The position numbers were made by a program, and so were the translations under genes. The notes beneath the pieces were generated by a model. That model did no database searches. It saw nothing but the letters and a program-made list of their open reading frames with translations, and was not told the DNA's origin. From Stentor coeruleus (Eukaryota; Ciliophora; Heterotrichea; Heterotrichida; Stentoridae), in the NCBI GenBank assembly GCA_001970955.1, contig MPUH01000011.1, positions 1 through 64,000 of the forward strand: DNA of 64,000 nucleotides. The letters are read 5' to 3'. Positions 59,574-64,000 of this stretch are shown here, piece by piece (positions within the stretch are counted from its first letter, which is position 1; every line of letters starts with the position of its first letter).

Positions 59574-60467
59574 CTATATATCTTCAAACTGGAACTTTTT
59601 CACTCCATTGTTATGTATTGGAGAGTTAAAAGTACCTCGATTACTAGGTATAAACTCGCTTTCAATAAGCTTATGTAGAGAATGAGCAGATAAAGTCCAG
59701 TTTCTTTTACGTATTTCAGATAAGACTTTAGGTATATTGTTGACTATTGATAGTTTTTCAAGAACATTAAGTAAAGAGTTTAGTTCATGGTCTTGAGGAT
59801 CATCAATCCAAGTTTTTATAGGAACAGCATTCATAGGTTGAAGAGAATATGATGTTGGAGAATTCTATATAAAATTTACATCAATAATAATAACATTGTT
59901 TATATCTCTTCCTAGTCTTGATAAATCTTTAACATAACTGTTATTGATTATACTACAACTGTCTCTATAAAGCCTGTATGGAATTTTCCTATCTTTATCA
60001 AGGATATCGATTAAAGGACTAGCATATTCTTCTAAACTAGCAGTGAAAATTACCACTTCAAAAAGCTCACAGCATACCTTAAGGAATCTATCTACTCCAG
60101 GACGCTTAAGGACAAAAATATTAAAAGTCTGGTTTTCAAGAGTCAATGAGAAATTAATATCGCAAGGAACTGATGAAAAACTACTGTGAACAAGGGTTTC
60201 ATCAAGATCTAACACCAAAGTATTTTTGCCCATATACTCTGGGTTCTGAGGGTCAATAAGACTTTTTGATGTTCTTTGAAAATAAGAAAGGTTTGAGAGC
60301 CTAAAACATTCACAAAAATATGATATCCAAGATTGCTTTGTTGGTCTCAAAGATAGTTGTTTCCCTTCAGCATCACTTTGCTGTATAATATTTAATATTG
60401 GTGCTTCTGATACAATGATTTCGTTTTTTGAGTCCTCTTCTATTATGCTGTCTGATGAATCTTGCAT
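59574..60467 (-). CDS. SCP/Dullard-type CTD phosphatase (NIF domain)
   Basis: Two exons with a 15-nt intron give 292 residues. After about 75 polar residues comes the FCP1-homology HAD domain: LVLDLDETLVHSSF (catalytic DLDET), FVLKRPGVDRFL, EVVIFTASLEEYASPLIDIL, YRDSC, VKDLSRLGRD, VIIID then NSPTSYSLQPMNAVPIKTW (closing D-N-S-P), and DDPQDHELNSLLNVLEKL. All catalytic motifs are present, so an active Ser phosphatase of the small CTD phosphatase group is expected. Substrates may be RNA polymerase II CTD or other phosphoproteins. An extra C-terminal 60 residues are not typical of the family. It is divergent from LTV1. Confidence 0.9.
59865..59879 (-). other. 15-nt intron (SCP phosphatase gene)
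   Basis: The sense sequence is GTAAATTTTATATAG. Its removal joins VIIID to NSPTSYSLQP, recreating the family's D-N-S-P motif exactly across the junction. Confidence 0.95.
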
Positions 60468-60616
60468 TATACATTTGAATCCATATATTAAAAGTTTTAT
60501 GATAAAAAAAAAAACTTATATTTTGCCAATGGATTACTTTAGGTTTTTATATTTAGAATTTATTTTTTAGGGTTTTTTTGTTGAAGTGGTGAATTGTCAA
60601 TAGTTAGGAATGTAAA

Positions 60617-61549
60617 ATGGTAAGTTTTACATAGAAAAAGGACAAGGGTCTCAAGCTGAAACTTCTGCCTAAAGAAGGTGAAGGTTGTTATCTAGTTCCT
60701 TTAAGAGAAGAAGATATCAAGTCCGACAAATACGCTCATCTTAAAAAGCTTATCGGTGCTGAGTACTTCAGAGATGGACTGAAAAAACTCGAACCCACTG
60801 ATGATGTACAAATAGAAGAATTCGATGAAGAAGACGCTGTAGATATCGACATTGATCCAAAAAACATCAATGATGAAGAATTCGAAGTTATAAAAGCTCT
60901 CTATGATGATAAAGAATACGAAGAAATAGATGACGACTTTGTAGTCCAAGCAAACTTAGATAAAGTTTTGGAAGAATACAAAGAAGATATCGAAAATGTT
61001 GTGACAAAAATTCCACAGAATGAATTTGAAGCTGCTATGGATGAGTTTATCTCTGAACACAAGCAAATGTTTATAAAAGAACCTAAGCTTAATTTAGATT
61101 TTGAAAGATTACCTTTTGAACAAGATTATGTATTACAAAATGCAATAGCTAAAGAACCTAGTCCATATCATTCTCCAGAACCAAGTGATTCTTCTGATGA
61201 AATTGAAGATGATGTGGTTTCACATGCTTCACATTTTACAAATACTGATAATAGACCTGGAATTGTATCGATTAGGACTGGGAAAAAGAAAGAGAAGAGT
61301 AAGAAAGAAAAGGAGGAAAAAAGTGAAGAAAGTGAAGAAGATAAAAAAGAAAGTGGGAAAAGGAAAAGGAATGAAACCAAAGAGGAAAAGAAAGAGAGAA
61401 AGGATAAGATTAAGATGGAGAAGAAAGAAGCTAGGGAGAAGAAAAAAAAACTTAAGGATTTGTATAAGGTGGAAAAAAATAAGATTGATGAAAGAGATAC
61501 TGGGAATTATGATATTAGGTCTGGGACTTCTGTGATTAAGCTTACGTAA
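60617..61549 (+). CDS. LTV1: LTV1-like 40S ribosome-biogenesis factor
   Basis: Two exons give 305 residues. Exon 1 codes only for the initiator ATG (60617-60619), then a 15-nt intron, then KKDKGLKLKLLPKEGEGCYL. The body is acidic (VQIEEFDEEDAVDIDIDP, DDKEYEEIDDDFVVQ), with the DDDFV-type motif of LTV1. The C-terminus is highly basic (KRKRNETKEEKKERKDKIKM then EKKEAREKKKKLKDLYK), like the LTV1 C-tail. LTV1 escorts the pre-40S subunit and is released by CK1 phosphorylation. The N-terminal block is only loosely like yeast/human LTV1, so the name is likely but not certain. It is divergent from the phosphatase gene by 149 bp. Confidence 0.65.
60620..60634 (+). other. 15-nt intron directly after the start codon (LTV1-like gene)
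   Basis: GTAAGTTTTACATAG follows ATG without a break and matches the other 15-nt introns (GTAA...TAG). Without splicing, the frame meets TAG after four codons. With it, the 305-residue protein has its only in-frame start. Confidence 0.85.
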
Positions 61550-62590
61550 TATAGATAATGAATTATTAGGATTTTATTTAGTTTTTTTTTAGTGTGAATA
61601 TATTGTAAAGTAGAATATAATAAGAGGATTAAGATATTCAAAGGAGTTTTGAGGTTGAAAATTTGTTTAGTTGTAGTTTATGATTAAAATTTTATTGATT
61701 TTAAATTGAATTAGCTTAGATAAGACTAAAAACTTTTTGTTTGTGAGATACTATGAGAATAACTTTTATGTATATATGAAATAAAATATTAAGCCAAAAG
61801 CCTGGTATAGAAGAATGATAATAAAATAAAAGTAGAAGAAAATAAAAATAGATAAAAATGACGAATTTTATAAGACATAAATTATTAAATGTAGAAAACC
61901 AAAGATATAGGAAATATTTTTTTTTAACAGTTAGTATTATATTTGTTATAACATTAACACAATATTCATAAGGTTATTTAATTTTATATATATAACTAAG
62001 AACTTAGAATCAATACCCATTATTATCTTAATTCACAAAATCTAGTTTATTTTTAAGTCAACACCTAATTTCGCATAAAATCTTAATATTTTTTAGCTCA
62101 ATAAATGTTTATTTACCCTATATATTATCCTTATCATATTTTCCTCAAAAACTATCCTCTTGTTTTTTTAAACCACCAAAAATATCTTAATTATAACCTC
62201 CCCCAAAATCTCCTCTAGAATTTTAATAATCTCCTCAAATTCATCAAATAAAAATAAAACTTCCTTATTAACAAATCCAATAATTTAAAACTCACAACAA
62301 TAAATTCCCAACTTCTTCAATCTTATCCTATCACAATAATCACTTCCATCAACTCCAAAACTCTAAAAAAATCCTCATACACTAACACATAAATCCAAAT
62401 CACATCATAAAAAAAAAAACTCTTAATTAATTCTCTATATAAAAAAACTCTATCCTTAAATCATCTGTCAAATTCCCCTCCAAAACAGGATGATTTAACT
62501 ACAAACCATAAACAATTTTTCCATATACACAAAATTACTAACAAAGTTTTAAAGAGTTTTTATAATGATAGGAATTTTAAGCAAGTAAAT
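61550..62590. other. Intergenic spacer between plus-strand genes
   Basis: C-poor to about 61760 (3' flank of LTV1), unskewed A+T-rich in the middle, then G-poor from about 62040 to 62520 (5' flank of the CDPK gene). No coding frame or RNA gene is seen. Confidence 0.45.
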
Positions 62591-64000
62591 ATGGGAATTT
62601 GTTTTACGCATACTTCTTCAGTAAAAAATGAACCAGAACGATTCAAATTAATAAGTCAATCAAGAATATCTCGGTTTATGAAGCTGACTAACATTCATGA
62701 CGACTATTTTTTTACTAAAGTTCTGGGACATGGACAGTACGGCGCAGTTCGAGAAGGAAGGAAAAAAGAAGCAAATTCTGAGTCTGTAGAAAAGACTTAT
62801 GCTATAAAATCAATTCTCAAAAACCGAATGAACATAATTATGCTTCGTAGAGAATTAGAAATAATGAGCGTTCTTGATCATCCTAACATTGTTCGTTTAT
62901 ATGAAACTTATGAAGATGAACAATATGTTCATATAGTAATGGAATACTGTGGAGGTGGGGATGTAGCAGAAAGGATAATTGATGAGGGGAAGTTTTCAGA
63001 AGCTGAAGCCGCTTCTATCATGGAAAAATTATTAGGAGCAGTGAATTATTTGCATTTACATAGTATTTCTCATAGAGATCTTAAAGCAGAAAATTTTTTA
63101 TATGAATCTAAAGCACCAGGAAGTTCTATAAAAATTGCTGATTTTGGGATGTCTGCTAAATTCGGTCAGAATTTAAGAATGCAAAGCTTGGCTGGGACAC
63201 CTTATTATTTAGCACCAGAAGTTTTAAAAGGGTCATATACAAAAAGCTGTGATATATGGTCACTTGGGGTTTTTTTGTATTTTATATTATCTGGGTCGTA
63301 TCCGTTTAAAGGGTTTAGTTTGGATGAGGTATTTGAAAAGTTGTCAGTTGGACAATTGAAGTTTGATAATAGTGATTGGAATAGGGTATCAAAAGAAGCT
63401 AAGGATATTATTGGACATATGCTCATGGTTGATCCTAGGAAGAGAATAACAATTAAAAAAGCTTTGATGCACCCGTGGTTTACACTTAATAAAAATGCTG
63501 AACCTGAACCTGTGCCGTTCCATATTTTCAACTCACTCAAGCAATACAAAGCAGAAAACAAGCTATGGCAAGAAGCACTTAAAGTTGTAGTAAAAGTTTT
63601 ATCTAAAGGAGAAATCAGTGACTTAAAAAAATGGTTCATCGCAATTGACACAAACAACTCAGGCTCAATATCAGCTAACGAACTTGCAAAAGCTATGAAA
63701 CTAAGCGGGTATCAAATTGCTGAAGAAGAAATAATGGAGATAGTCAAAAACAATGCCTATCTCGGTGAGGGAAAAATCAACTATTCTGATTTCCTTATCG
63801 CAACTTTAGATAAGAAAAAGTTCATGGACGATGAAGTTTTATGGCAAGCATTTAAATATTTTGATGTAGACGACGACGGCTATATAAGTTTTATAGACAT
63901 CAAAGTCGCATTGTCAAAAGCAGGAAACGAATTCACTGAAACAGAAATCGACAGTCTAATGGCTGGGTCCGAGCTTTCAGAGTTCGAAAACTCTGATTTT
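62591..64000 (+). CDS. Calcium-dependent protein kinase (CDPK), 3'-partial
   Basis: The frame is open from ATG to the window end, 470 codons. MGICFTHTS carries Gly2/Cys4 for myristoylation and palmitoylation. The kinase domain has LGHGQYGAVREG (about 45-56), YAIKSIL (catalytic Lys), HRDLKAENFL, ADFGMSAKFG, GTPYYLAPEVL and DIWSLGVFLYF. A junction helix follows, then EF-hands: DTNNSGSISANEL (canonical), NAYLGEGKINYSDF (degenerate at loop position 1) and DVDDDGYISFIDI (canonical). The fourth is cut off at the edge. Calcium binding to the EF-hands should release the kinase. CDPKs are typical of ciliates, apicomplexans and plants. Confidence 0.95.
   Translation, partial: MGICFTHTSSVKNEPERFKLISQSRISRFMKLTNIHDDYFFTKVLGHGQYGAVREGRKKEANSESVEKTYAIKSILKNRMNIIMLRRELEIMSVLDHPNIVRLYETYEDEQYVHIVMEYCGGGDVAERIIDEGKFSEAEAASIMEKLLGAVNYLHLHSISHRDLKAENFLYESKAPGSSIKIADFGMSAKFGQNLRMQSLAGTPYYLAPEVLKGSYTKSCDIWSLGVFLYFILSGSYPFKGFSLDEVFEKLSVGQLKFDNSDWNRVSKEAKDIIGHMLMVDPRKRITIKKALMHPWFTLNKNAEPEPVPFHIFNSLKQYKAENKLWQEALKVVVKVLSKGEISDLKKWFIAIDTNNSGSISANELAKAMKLSGYQIAEEEIMEIVKNNAYLGEGKINYSDFLIATLDKKKFMDDEVLWQAFKYFDVDDDGYISFIDIKVALSKAGNEFTETEIDSLMAGSELSEFENSDF

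Noticed and set aside
1-64000. tRNA genes, rRNA, telomeric repeats, transposons or virus-like elements
   Set aside because: I looked for T-loop-like sequences, telomere-type repeats at the ends and transposase, reverse-transcriptase or capsid motifs, and found none that I can support.

Overview
The window looks like macronuclear DNA of a heterotrich ciliate, most probably Stentor coeruleus. It is strongly A+T-rich and densely packed. Long reading frames end with TAA, TAG and (once, at 58351) TGA, and none needs a stop codon read as sense, so the standard nuclear code is in use. Genes are interrupted only by tiny GT-AG introns of exactly 15 nt, five of which can be fixed by protein continuity. 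Gene content is eukaryotic and cilium-rich (IFT25, a CFAP97-domain protein, a TTLL3/8 tubulin glycylase). I see no tRNA, rRNA, CRISPR array, virus-like element or intact transposon.

Layout. 1-10 kb: a 5'-partial unknown gene, a nocturnin-like nuclease, a small secreted protein, a 1575-residue surface protein with a broken partial copy of itself upstream, an unknown basic protein and a V8-like serine protease. 10-17 kb: a tetraspan protein, then a very tight cluster (HAD pseudophosphatase, ERK-type MAPK, TTLL3/8 glycylase, REEP/DP1 protein) with gaps of only 13, 23 and 10 bp. 18-27 kb: a myristoylated kelch protein, a PP2C-like pseudophosphatase, importin alpha, a myristoylated EF-hand-like protein and a ZZ-finger/NBR1-like protein. 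29-36 kb: an LRR/coiled-coil protein, mitochondrial bL25, a six-TM cyclic-nucleotide phosphodiesterase and a coiled-coil protein. 37-46 kb: a repeat-bearing coiled-coil protein, a Cys-rich protein, a single-domain voltage-gated channel, small unknowns and ribosomal protein eL28. 47-64 kb: an RCC1-propeller protein, IFT25, a CFAP97-domain protein with a huge acidic tail, an FxP-motif protein, a 55-residue gene, an SCP-type phosphatase, LTV1 and the 5' part of a CDPK.

Two genome-scale patterns stand out. First, intergenic DNA is strand-skewed by gene orientation: on the sense strand the 5' flank is nearly free of G, and the 3' flank is nearly free of C. Hand counts give about 91 C to 8 G at 17701-18060, and 43 G to 3 C at 17161-17340. 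The sign flips in mid-spacer between convergent genes. Second, spacing is bimodal: genes either almost touch (10-51 bp, and one pair shares overlapping stop codons) or lie 0.3-1.5 kb apart. Many starts have a TATAA-like element within about 5-25 nt of the ATG, which implies very short 5' leaders.

The genes do not form one pathway. Loose themes are ciliary/tubulin biology, phospho- and cyclic-nucleotide/calcium signalling (MAPK, CDPK, PDE, phosphatases and two pseudophosphatases, a Ca-channel-like protein), and ribosome biogenesis/translation (eL28, LTV1, bL25m). Coordinates of spliced genes are given as full spans. All domain calls are from reading the translations; no database search was run.
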